Below, one piece after another: positions 11,587-18,521 of a DNA stretch of 46,980 bases. Each line of letters opens with the position of its first letter. Positions within the stretch are counted from its first letter, which is position 1. This DNA is from Massilia sp. Root335 (GTDB taxonomy: Bacteria > Pseudomonadota > Gammaproteobacteria > Burkholderiales > Burkholderiaceae_D). Where the stretch lies: positions 203,831-250,810 of the forward strand of contig NZ_LMCY01000003.1 of assembly GCF_001425685.1 (NCBI RefSeq). The letters are read 5' to 3'. The notes under the pieces are model-generated. The model worked only from the letters and a program-made list of their open reading frames with translations, had not been told where the DNA came from and did no database searches. The position numbers and the translations under genes are program-made.

Positions 11587-13722
11587 TCATTTCCAGGCAT
11601 TGCGCGCGCGGTCGCGCACGAGCATCCGCACGCTGTCCGGCATCGGCTTGCGGGTTTGCAACGTATCGGCATTCGTCCAGACACATTCCTCGAAATGCTT
11701 GAGCATGACGGGCGTCACGAAGCGCGTCCGCTGTGCGTACACGTGGCGGTCGCCCATCTGCGCCTGCTGCTTGATGAAGAAGCGGTTCGGGACGACGAGG
11801 TGCAGGTGTTCCTTGGCCCGCGTCATGGCGACATACAGCAGGCGGCGCTCTTCCTCGATGTCCTCGGCGCTCCCCGTCGCCATGTCGGACGGAATACAGC
11901 CGTCGACGACGTTCAGCACGTGCACGGCCTTCCACTCCTGGCCCTTGGCCGAGTGGATCGTCGACAGGATCAGGTAATCCTCGTCCAGCAGCGGCGGGCC
12001 GGCGCGGTCGCTCGTCGCTTCCGGCGGGTCGAGCGTCAGTTCGGTCAAGAAGTTTTCGCGTGAGCCATAGCCGGCGGCCAGTTGTACGAGCTGGTCGAGG
12101 TCGGCGGCACGGACGGGCGCGTCGTCGTGCAGGCGTTCGAGGTGCGGCGCATACCAGTCGCGCACGAGTTCCACGTCCAGCGGCCAGCGCAGGCCGGTCG
12201 TGCGCAGGGTGCGGAACAGCGCCGTGAACTGGTCCCACTCGCCTTGCGCGCGCGCGGGCGCGGGAAACGCGTCGACGGCCGCGACGGGCTCGGCCGCCTG
12301 CGCCACCGCGTCCAGGAAACGGGCGGCCGTCGCGGGACCGATACCGGGAATCAGCTGGACGACCCGGAAGCCCGCCACCCGCCCCGCGGGATTCTGGGCG
12401 AAGCGCAGCATGGCGAGCACGTCCTTGATATGGGCCGCTTCCAGGAATTTGAGGCCGCCGAATTTGACGAACGGAACGTTGCGCCGCACCAGCTCCAGCT
12501 CCAGCGCCGCGCTGTGGCTGGCGGCGCGGAACAGCACGGCCTGCTGCGTGAGCTTGATGCCGGCCTCGCGCTGCTCCAGCACGCGGTTGCAGACCCAGCG
12601 CGCCTGCTCGGCCTCGTCCGGGATCAGCACCAGTTGCGGCTTGGCGGTCGCGACCTTGTCCGTCCACAGCGTCTTGGCGTGGCGCTCCAGCGCGGCGCCA
12701 ATGACGGCATTCGACGCGTCGAGGATGGGCTGCGTGGACCGGTAGTTGCGGTCCAGCGTGATGATGCGGGCGGGCTGCGCGAACTGCTGCGGGAAATCGA
12801 GGATGTTGCGCACCGTCGCGCCGCGGAACGAATAAATCGACTGCGCATCGTCGCCGACGACCATCACGCCCCGTCCGTCCGGCTTCATGCCCTGCAGGAT
12901 CGCGGCCTGCAGCCGGTTCGTGTCCTGGTATTCGTCAACGAGCACGTGATCGAACAGCGCGCCCAGTTCCGGCCCGAGCTCGGGGTCGGACGCCATCTCG
13001 GCCCAGAACAGCAGCAGGTCGTCGTAGTCGAGCACGTTCTGCTCCTGCTTGGCGTCGACGTAGGCGCCGAACAGGCGCTTGAGCTGCTCTTCCCATTCGC
13101 TGCACCATGGAAAGGTCGACTGCAGCACGTCGGCGAGCGGCTCGCGGCTGTTGACGACGCGCGAGTAGGCCGCCAGGCACGTGCCCTTGAGCGGAAAACG
13201 CTTCTGGCCGGACGCGGCACCGAGGCCGACTTCTTGCCGCACGAGGCCCATCAGGTCTTCGGAATCCGCGCGGTCGTGGATCGTGAACGAGGCTTCCAGG
13301 CCGATCCGCCCGGCGTACTCGCGCAGCAGGCGCGCGCCGATGCCGTGGAAGGTGCCGGCCCACGGCAGGCTGCCCACGGCCGCCGACGACGTGCCCAGCA
13401 CGCGCTGCAGCACGCCGGCCGCGCGCTGGCCCATCTCGCCCGCGGCGCGGCGCGAAAAGGTCAGCAGCAGGATGCGCTGCGGATCGCCGCCCGCCAGGAT
13501 CAGCTTCGCGACCCGGTGCGCCAGCGTATTCGTCTTGCCCGAGCCGGCGCCCGCGACCACGAGCAGCGGCCGCACGGGGTCCACGCCCATGTCGTGCTCG
13601 ACGGCAGCCAATTGCTCGGGGTTCAGACCGGCGAACGGATCGGCGGGCGCGGATGGCCTCGACATGGGGGTGGCGGCGGCGGGGATGGCGGCGGCGGGGA
13701 TGGCGGTGGCGGCGTTGGACAT
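11587..13722 (-). CDS. UvrD/Rep/PcrA-family superfamily 1A DNA helicase
   Basis: A 711-residue ATP-dependent 3'-5' helicase with all SF1A motifs in order: Walker A AGAGSGKTNT (K63), TFSRRAAGEM, motif II VDEYQDTN, motif III GDDAQSIYSFRGA, motif IV LDRNYRS, motif V STIHSAKGQEWKAVH and motif VI RRLLYVAMTRAKEH. It unwinds DNA in repair or removes blocks from forks. It is close to UvrD in length but lacks the long UvrD tail; which paralog it is cannot be settled here. The first about 20 residues are an Ala/Pro-rich simple repeat, and Met-20 (MSRPSAP) is an alternative start. A LexA-like box lies 22-41 bases upstream, and diverged copies of one intergenic element lie at both ends of the gene. Confidence 0.93.
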   Translation of the reverse strand: MSNAATAIPAAAIPAAATPMSRPSAPADPFAGLNPEQLAAVEHDMGVDPVRPLLVVAGAGSGKTNTLAHRVAKLILAGGDPQRILLLTFSRRAAGEMGQRAAGVLQRVLGTSSAAVGSLPWAGTFHGIGARLLREYAGRIGLEASFTIHDRADSEDLMGLVRQEVGLGAASGQKRFPLKGTCLAAYSRVVNSREPLADVLQSTFPWCSEWEEQLKRLFGAYVDAKQEQNVLDYDDLLLFWAEMASDPELGPELGALFDHVLVDEYQDTNRLQAAILQGMKPDGRGVMVVGDDAQSIYSFRGATVRNILDFPQQFAQPARIITLDRNYRSTQPILDASNAVIGAALERHAKTLWTDKVATAKPQLVLIPDEAEQARWVCNRVLEQREAGIKLTQQAVLFRAASHSAALELELVRRNVPFVKFGGLKFLEAAHIKDVLAMLRFAQNPAGRVAGFRVVQLIPGIGPATAARFLDAVAQAAEPVAAVDAFPAPARAQGEWDQFTALFRTLRTTGLRWPLDVELVRDWYAPHLERLHDDAPVRAADLDQLVQLAAGYGSRENFLTELTLDPPEATSDRAGPPLLDEDYLILSTIHSAKGQEWKAVHVLNVVDGCIPSDMATGSAEDIEEERRLLYVAMTRAKEHLHLVVPNRFFIKQQAQMGDRHVYAQRTRFVTPVMLKHFEECVWTNADTLQTRKPMPDSVRMLVRDRARNAWK

Positions 13723-13743
13723 GGCGGTTGAGCGTTGATGCTC

Positions 13744-13763
13744 AACTGTACATTTGTCCAGTA
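13744..13763 (-). promoter_or_regulatory. LexA-like SOS box in the uvrD promoter
   Basis: On the minus strand the 20-mer TACTGGACAAATGTACAGTT matches the E. coli LexA consensus TACTGTATATATATACAGTA at 15 of 20 positions. The core is CTGG-N8-ACAG, one mismatch from CTGT-N8-ACAG. It overlaps a candidate -10 (TACAGT) whose -35 would be TTGCAT 18 bp upstream. This placement suits a repressor operator, and uvrD is a classical SOS gene in E. coli. Confidence 0.6.
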
Positions 13764-13819
13764 TCTAAATGCAAGCGGGATGATGTCGATGTAGCAAAAC
13801 CACGTCAATGTCGCCGGCA

Positions 13820-13860
13820 AAAAGAAAGCGGGCGTACGGCATGGCGACCGCGCCCGCTTT
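13820..13860 (-). terminator. Intrinsic terminator reading leftward
   Basis: A perfect 10-bp stem (AAAGCGGGCG at 13825-13834, CGCCCGCTTT at 13851-13860) encloses a 16-base loop. On the minus strand it is followed by CTTTTTG, a good U-tract. It would end transcripts of the small gene at 14106-14324 before they reach the uvrD promoter. Confidence 0.75.
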
Positions 13861-13888
13861 ACTTGCCTGATTATCAAAGCTTGCTCAG

Positions 13889-14021
13889 ATATCCACAAAA
13901 TCTGTGCATAAGGTTGTGGAAAAACACCCTCTTGACATGTCAAAACCAAGCTGGAATGCGGGTTTCAACAATTTGCCCGTTGCGTGGGCAGAACTCAACC
14001 TTCGCAAAATCAATGGCTTAC
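13889..14021 (+). repeat. DnaA-box-bearing intergenic element, copy 2
   Basis: This is a diverged direct copy of the element at 11319-11452. It has ATATCCACA (13889-13897), TGTGCATAA (13903-13911, reverse of TTATGCACA and so a TTATNCACA match) and TGTGGAAAA (13915-13923). The same ordered blocks CTCTTGACA, GCGGGTTTCAACAA, TTGCCCGTTG, AAAATCAA and CTTAC follow. It lies in the 383-bp gap upstream of uvrD. The two copies bracket the helicase gene about 2.57 kb apart. Confidence 0.75.
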
Positions 14022-14105
14022 GAGGTCAAGCGGAACATAAATCGACACAATATGCAAGATGAAAAGAAAGAAAATATCGTGCATAAGTGTCCTGCGCCTC
14101 CTCCC

Positions 14106-14324
14106 TTACCTGCACCACGAACGCCTGCGGCCCGGCTCCGTCAGCACGCGTTCGATGACGTCGTTGCCGACGTTTTGCGAACGCATGTATTCCACGGCCG
14201 ACATCGTATTGCTGCGCTGCTGGAGCGCAATACCCAGGTCGACGATGTCCGTCTGTTGGGCATCGCGCCGCTGATAGGGGACGGTCGCCTGACCGTCTTC
14301 GAGCTCGGGGGAGTCTTGGTTCAT
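14106..14324 (-). CDS. Small conserved-looking hypothetical protein
   Basis: A 72-residue acidic-to-neutral protein (MNQDSPELEDGQATVPYQRR...), not recognised. It has no signal peptide or membrane segment. The middle (TDIVDLGIALQQRSNTMSAVEYMRSQNVG) looks like a single helical region and the end is basic (PGRRRSWCR). The ATG at 14324 has a good ribosome site (AGGA about 8 bases upstream), and an intrinsic terminator lies about 250 bases downstream, which supports a real transcription unit. Reading frames on the other strand here have no such signals. Function unknown. Confidence 0.6.
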   Translation of the reverse strand: MNQDSPELEDGQATVPYQRRDAQQTDIVDLGIALQQRSNTMSAVEYMRSQNVGNDVIERVLTEPGRRRSWCR

Positions 14325-14381
14325 CGCAGTTCCTGACTTTGATGGATTGAAAGGGATTGCCGTCTAACGAGTATTTCCCAC

Positions 14382-14393
14382 CTTTGGCCAAAG
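14382..14393. promoter_or_regulatory. 12-bp perfect palindrome upstream of the small gene
   Basis: CTTTGGCCAAAG is a perfect 12-bp palindrome. On the minus strand it overlaps a TTGACT -35-like hexamer about 65 bases upstream of the start at 14324. It could be a repressor operator; the cognate regulator is unknown. Confidence 0.35.
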
Positions 14394-14501
14394 TCAAGTT
14401 TATTTTTAATCTTCATGGTATGCCAACTGTCCCGCGCCGTGCGCCACCCGCTTGCCGCTGCGCCTAGAATGGCCCCGTCATCCAACCGTCACGAGGAATC
14501 C

Positions 14502-14678
14502 ATGAGCGCCATGCCCGATCCCGACCTGAAACCCGGCGACGAAGCCGAACCCGGCACGCCCGGCGCAGGCGAAGACCTGTGCGAAACCTGCGGCGGCAGC
14601 GGCAAGCTGGCCGACGGCAAGACCTGTCCCGAATGCGAAGGGACGGGACGCGTGGTGCGGGGTATCGGCGGCGGCTGA
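14502..14678 (+). CDS. 58-residue DnaJ-type CxxCxGxG zinc-ribbon miniprotein
   Basis: The protein has an acidic Pro/Gly-rich start (MSAMPDPDLKPGDEAEPG) and then two copies of the DnaJ zinc motif, CETCGGSG and CPECEGTG, four cysteines that would bind one zinc. In DnaJ this motif occurs four times and helps hold unfolded protein. Here it stands alone with no J domain. GAGGAATCC precedes the ATG at 14502, and longer upstream readings lack support. It may act as a small zinc-bound adaptor; this is speculation. The neighbours are unrelated. Confidence 0.75.
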   Translation: MSAMPDPDLKPGDEAEPGTPGAGEDLCETCGGSGKLADGKTCPECEGTGRVVRGIGGG

Positions 14679-14756
14679 TGCCGTCCGCCATCGCGCCCGC
14701 CCGCGCGGCGCCCGTCCAGCATGGACAGACCCGGGCGGCGGCGCGATAATCGGGAG

Positions 14757-15419
14757 ATGAACACGCTCCGCTCCAATAGTTCCAGTAGTTCCAGTAGTTC
14801 CAATAGTTCCAATAGTTCCAATAGTTCCGATACCCCCGATAGTTCCGCCAGCGCCGCCCTGCCCGACCGCCCCCGTCCCCGCTCGCTCACCGACCTGTTC
14901 GTGTCCTTCACCCTGCTGGCCCTGCAGGGCTTCGGCGGCGTGCTGGCCATCGTCCAGCGCGAAGTGGTCGACCGCAAGGGCTGGCTGACCCAGGAGGAAT
15001 TCATCGAAGACTGGGCCGTCGCCCAGATCATGCCCGGGCCGAACGTCGTCAACCTGTCCCTGATGATCGGCGGCCGCTATTTCGGCATCGCCGGCGCCCT
15101 GGCCGCGCTGGCCGGACTGCTGGCCGTGCCGCTCGTGCTCGTCCTCGGGCTCGTGATACTGCACGACCGCTTCGCCGCCAGCCCCGTCGTGGCGGGCGCG
15201 CTGCACGGCATGGCCGCCGTCTGTGCCGGCCTGATCGGCGCGGCCGGCCTGCGCCTGGTGAGCGCGCTGAAGAAGAGCCCGATGCCGCTGTCCTGGTGCG
15301 TGGCCATCAGCGCGGCCGGCTTCGTGCTCGTGGCGCTGCTGAAGTGTCCGCTCGCCTGGGTGCTGTTCGGCCTCGGCGGCCTGGGCTGCGTTCTCACCTA
15401 CCGCCGCCTGAAAGCATGA
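14757..15419 (+). CDS. chrA: Chromate transporter ChrA-type subunit, N-terminal-domain homolog
   Basis: A 220-residue membrane protein of the short-chain CHR family. The signature is FGGVLAIVQREVV, WLTQEEF and AQIMPGPNVVNLS at about 60-105, followed by four or five hydrophobic segments. Full-length ChrA has two such halves in one chain; here each half is a separate gene and the two overlap by 4 bases (ATGA), so both subunits are likely made together and assemble. The family exports chromate coupled to the proton-motive force. The first 40 residues are an unusual Ser/Asn-rich tail encoded by a 9-bp tandem repeat. ATG 14757 follows CGGGAG and is preferred to upstream starts. Confidence 0.87.
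   Translation: MNTLRSNSSSSSSSSNSSNSSNSSDTPDSSASAALPDRPRPRSLTDLFVSFTLLALQGFGGVLAIVQREVVDRKGWLTQEEFIEDWAVAQIMPGPNVVNLSLMIGGRYFGIAGALAALAGLLAVPLVLVLGLVILHDRFAASPVVAGALHGMAAVCAGLIGAAGLRLVSALKKSPMPLSWCVAISAAGFVLVALLKCPLAWVLFGLGGLGCVLTYRRLKA
14772..14825 (+). repeat. 9-bp in-frame microsatellite (TCCAATAGT/TCCAGTAGT) in chrA
   Basis: Six consecutive 9-bp units run TCCAATAGT, TCCAGTAGT twice, then TCCAATAGT three times, and decay into TCCGATACC. They encode a Ser/Asn run at the extreme N-terminus. Because the unit is three codons, slippage changes length without breaking the frame. Confidence 0.95.
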
Positions 15420-16057
15420 GCGCGCCCCTGCACCTCACGCTGGACGGGGCCGACTGGCTCAACCTGTTCGGCCATTTCCTCACCCTGTCGATGATGTCGG
15501 TCGGCGGGGCCATCTCGACGACGTCGGAGATGCACCGCTTCCTCGTCGAACAACATCATTGGCTGACCCAGCAACAATTCAACCAGTCCATCGCGCTGGC
15601 GCAAGCCGCCCCCGGGCCGAACGTCCTGTTCGTCGCCCTGATGGGGTGGCACGTCGGCATGAACGCCGGCAGCACGGGCGCCGCCCTGTTCGGCGTCCTC
15701 GTGACGATGGTCGGCATCATGACGCCCTCCACGATCGTCACCTACACGGCGGCCCGCTGGGGCCACCGCAACCGCGACCTGCGCGCCGTCCGCGCCTTCA
15801 AGCAGGGCATGGCGCCCATCGTCATCGCCCTGCTGCTGTCGACGGCCTGGATCATGGCCAGTTCCGCCAGCGCCGTGGCGCCGCCCGCCGCGGCCAGCGG
15901 CGTCGAAGCCGTTGCGGGTGCCGCGCGCGAGCTCCTGGCGCACTGGCCCCTGTGGCTCACGGTCATCGTCAGCGGACTGGTCATCTGGCGCACGCGCATC
16001 CACCTGTTGTGGCTGCTGGCGGCGGGCGCCGTGCTGGGGGCCCTCGGCCTGATCTGA
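15416..16057 (+). CDS. chrA: Chromate transporter ChrA-type subunit, second half
   Basis: A 213-residue partner of the preceding gene, with the CHR motif VGGAISTTSEMHRFLV, WLTQQQF and AQAAPGPNVLFVALMGW at about 28-78 and several hydrophobic segments after it. Its ATG overlaps the upstream stop, and it ends 74 bases before the S-formylglutathione hydrolase gene. No ChrB-type regulator is adjacent. Paired short ChrA proteins are known to need both members for chromate resistance in other bacteria; activity here is inferred from homology only. Confidence 0.87.
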   Translation: MSAPLHLTLDGADWLNLFGHFLTLSMMSVGGAISTTSEMHRFLVEQHHWLTQQQFNQSIALAQAAPGPNVLFVALMGWHVGMNAGSTGAALFGVLVTMVGIMTPSTIVTYTAARWGHRNRDLRAVRAFKQGMAPIVIALLLSTAWIMASSASAVAPPAAASGVEAVAGAARELLAHWPLWLTVIVSGLVIWRTRIHLLWLLAAGAVLGALGLI

Positions 16058-16131
16058 AGCGCATTGGCAACCCGGCCTCGGACCGGGCATACTTGCGTTT
16101 TTGATCATCCATACTTCCGACGGACCGAGCC

Positions 16132-16974
16132 ATGCCCGAACTCCTCAGCGAACACATTTGTTTCGACGGCGTCCAGCGCTTCTACAAATACGATTCCGCC
16201 GCCATCGGATTGCCGATGCGTTTTTCCGTGTACCTCCCGCCCGGCGCGCACGGCAAGCGCCTGCCCGTGCTGTTCTACCTCGCCGGCCTGACCTGCACCG
16301 AAGAGACCTTCATGACCAAGGCCGGCGCCCAGCGCGTGGCCGCGCAGGAAGGCCTGATCCTGGTCGCGCCGGACACGAGCCCGCGCGGCGCCGGCGTGCC
16401 GGGCGAGACGGACAGCTGGGACTTCGGCGCCGGCGCCGGCTTCTACGTGGACGCCACGCAAGAACCGTGGACTACCCACTACCGCATGTACAGCCACATC
16501 CTCGAACTGCGCGAACTGGTGCTGGCCGAACTGCCGGCCGATCCGGCGCGCGTGGGCATCTTCGGCCACTCGATGGGCGGCCACGGCGCCCTGATGCTGG
16601 CGCTGCGCAATCCCGCCCTGTTCCGGTCCGTGTCGGCCTTCGCGCCCATCGCCGCGCCGTCCCGCTGCCCGTGGGGCGAAAAGGCGTTCGGCGGCTACCT
16701 CGGCCCCGATCGCGACGCGTGGCGCGCCTACGATGCGACCGAGCTGATGGCGTGCGCCGACGCGCCTCCGTTCCCGAAAGGCATCCTGATCGACCTGGGC
16801 CTGGACGACAAATTCCTGGCCGAGCAGCTGTACCCGGACGCCTTCGCGCAAGCCTGCCGCGCCGTCGGCCAGCCCCTCGAACTGCGCCGCCATCCGGGCT
16901 ACGACCACGGCTATTACTTCATCTCGACCTTCGTCGACGACCACCTGCGCTTCCACCGCCGCAACCTCGGCTGA
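16132..16974 (+). CDS. fghA: S-formylglutathione hydrolase
   Basis: A 280-residue alpha/beta hydrolase of the esterase D family. It hydrolyses S-formylglutathione to formate and glutathione, the second step of glutathione-dependent formaldehyde detoxification. The triad is visible: S147 in GHSMGGHG, Asp at 225-226 in DLGLDDKFL, and H259 in GYDHGYYF. The N-terminal LAGLTCTEETFMTKAGAQR and GAGFYVDATQEPW segments are family hallmarks. The usual partner, glutathione-dependent alcohol dehydrogenase (frmA/adhC), is not adjacent, so formaldehyde oxidation must be encoded elsewhere. It is preceded by a 74-bp gap and is probably its own unit. Confidence 0.95.
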   Translation: MPELLSEHICFDGVQRFYKYDSAAIGLPMRFSVYLPPGAHGKRLPVLFYLAGLTCTEETFMTKAGAQRVAAQEGLILVAPDTSPRGAGVPGETDSWDFGAGAGFYVDATQEPWTTHYRMYSHILELRELVLAELPADPARVGIFGHSMGGHGALMLALRNPALFRSVSAFAPIAAPSRCPWGEKAFGGYLGPDRDAWRAYDATELMACADAPPFPKGILIDLGLDDKFLAEQLYPDAFAQACRAVGQPLELRRHPGYDHGYYFISTFVDDHLRFHRRNLG

Positions 16975-17128
16975 CGCCGCCCCGGTCCACGTCCCGTCGC
17001 GTCATGCGAAACGACGTGGGCCACACTGTCATGGACCCGGGCGGTTCCGTAAAATTCCCCGTTTTCCCGCGCGTGCTGGCCCGGATCAAACGTCCCGTCC
17101 GGCCACCCGCGCACGTATCGGGACGCCC

Positions 17129-17159
17129 CTTGCAAACCCGTTTCGCCCGCCCTATAAAT
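17129..17159 (+). promoter_or_regulatory. Overlapping sigma-32-like and sigma-70-like promoter of the Hsp20 gene
   Basis: CTTGCAA (17129-17135) and CCCTATAAAT (17150-17159), 14 bases apart, resemble the heat-shock sigma-32 consensus CTTGAA-N(13-17)-CCCCATNT. The same bases also read as TTGCAA-17-TATAAA, a good sigma-70 promoter. It lies about 73 bases upstream of the Hsp20 ATG. The double match makes both basal and heat-induced expression plausible. Confidence 0.55.
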
Positions 17160-17231
17160 GGGATTGGCGGCGTCCGGTGCGTCGCCGAACGCCATTCCTG
17201 AACGTCTGTCTTGTTAAAAGGGAGGTCCATC

Positions 17232-17699
17232 ATGAACCTGATCAGAAGAGGCGCGACGCCGCTCTCCACCTACCGTCCCGGCGCCATGGAAGACCAGTTC
17301 GGACGCATGGTCGAGAACATGTTCCAGGATTTCTTCGCCCCGCTCGCCCAGGGCCGCTGGTCCGGCGACGACGTCGGCATGCCGCGCCTGGACGTCAGCG
17401 AGACGGAAAAAACCTTCGAGGTGCGGGCCGAGCTGCCGGGCGTCAAGAAGGACGACGTGCACGTCTCGATCGACGGCCAGCGCGTCACCATCGAGGGCGA
17501 GTGTCAGCAGGCAAACGAACAGCGCCAGGGCGAACAGGTGGTGTATTCTGAGCGCTCGACACGCAAGTACCAGCGCAGCTTCACGCTGCCCGCCGAGGTC
17601 GACGATGCCAGTGCCCAGGCCCGCCTCGAGGACGGCGTGCTGGTGCTCTCGCTGCCCAAGAAACAGGGCGGCACGGCGCGCCAGCTGACGATCCAGTAA
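17232..17699 (+). CDS. Hsp20/alpha-crystallin small heat-shock protein
   Basis: A 155-residue ATP-independent holdase. ATG 17232 follows GGGAGG, and a TTG in frame 21 bases upstream is less likely. The N-terminal region to about 45 (FGRMVENMFQDFF) is followed by the alpha-crystallin domain with PRLDVSETEKTFEVRAELPGVKKDDVHVSIDG and the FTLPAEVDDASAQARLEDGVLVLSLPK hallmark near 118-145. The end carries LTI, a minimal I-x-I-like anchor. It is the first gene of a same-strand stress cluster, with PRTase, SRPBCC and erythromycin-esterase-like genes following. The 102-bp gap to the next gene allows a shared transcript but does not prove one. Confidence 0.94.
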   Translation: MNLIRRGATPLSTYRPGAMEDQFGRMVENMFQDFFAPLAQGRWSGDDVGMPRLDVSETEKTFEVRAELPGVKKDDVHVSIDGQRVTIEGECQQANEQRQGEQVVYSERSTRKYQRSFTLPAEVDDASAQARLEDGVLVLSLPKKQGGTARQLTIQ

Positions 17700-17801
17700 G
17701 CCGCAGCGCGCGCGGCACGCGTACGTGGCCCGGCGGCCCGCTGGCCGCCCGTGGCCGCGCTCGCGCCGCCGCCACGCGGTGAACCTCAGGAACCGTGCAT
17801 C

Positions 17802-18521
17802 ATGGCCGACATCCGACATTTCAAGGACCGCACCGAGGCGGGCCGCCTGCTGGCCAAGCGGCTCGGCGAGTACGCCCGGCGCCCGGATGCCGTCGTGCTG
17901 GCGCTGCCGCGCGGCGGCGTGCCGGTGGGGTTCGCGATCGCACAGCGGCTCGGGATCGCCCTCGACATCCTCATCGTCCGCAAGCTCGGCATGCCGGGCC
18001 ACGAGGAATTCGCGATGGGCGCGGTGGGCAGCGGCGGCGTGCGCGTGCTCCAGTCCGGCGTGCCCGGCCTGATGGGCGTCAGCGCGCACGACGTCGACCT
18101 CGTGACGGCGCGCGAACTGGCCGAGCTGCAGCGGCGCGAGCGCGCCTACCGCGGCGGCCGGGCGCCGCTCGACCTCGCGGGGCGCAGCGCGATCCTCGTC
18201 GACGACGGCGTCGCGACGGGCTCCACGATGCTGGCCGCGATCGAAGTGGCGCGCAGGCTCGGGCCGCGCACGCTGGTGCTGGCGGTCCCCGTCGCGCCGC
18301 CCGACACGGCGGCCGCGCTCGCGGCGCGCGTCGACGATCTCGTCTGCCTGTCGACCCCGCCGCAATTCCGCTCGGTCGGCCAGTGGTACGACACGTTCGG
18401 CCAGACCAGCGACGAGGAAGTGCAGGATTTGCTGGCCACCGCCTGGCACGACGAGGCGATGGCCGGGGCCAGACCAACCGGAGGAGCGAATCATGAGACA
18501 AACGACCGACACAGGCTTTGA
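17802..18521 (+). CDS. Predicted phosphoribosyltransferase (COG1926 type)
   Basis: A 239-residue type I PRTase-fold protein. The PRPP loop ILVDDGVATGSTM lies near 130-142. The family-specific segments ALPRGGVPVGFAIAQRLG and RKLGMPGHEEFAMGAV lie between about 35 and 75. The acceptor base is unknown for this family, although the intact PRPP motif suggests catalysis. ATG 17802 is chosen over an upstream in-frame start because homologs begin at the FKDRTEAGRLLA segment. Its end overlaps the SRPBCC gene by 29 bases, which indicates tight coupling. In other bacteria the same domain occurs fused to erythromycin-esterase domains, fitting the gene two places downstream. Confidence 0.85.
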   Translation: MADIRHFKDRTEAGRLLAKRLGEYARRPDAVVLALPRGGVPVGFAIAQRLGIALDILIVRKLGMPGHEEFAMGAVGSGGVRVLQSGVPGLMGVSAHDVDLVTARELAELQRRERAYRGGRAPLDLAGRSAILVDDGVATGSTMLAAIEVARRLGPRTLVLAVPVAPPDTAAALAARVDDLVCLSTPPQFRSVGQWYDTFGQTSDEEVQDLLATAWHDEAMAGARPTGGANHETNDRHRL

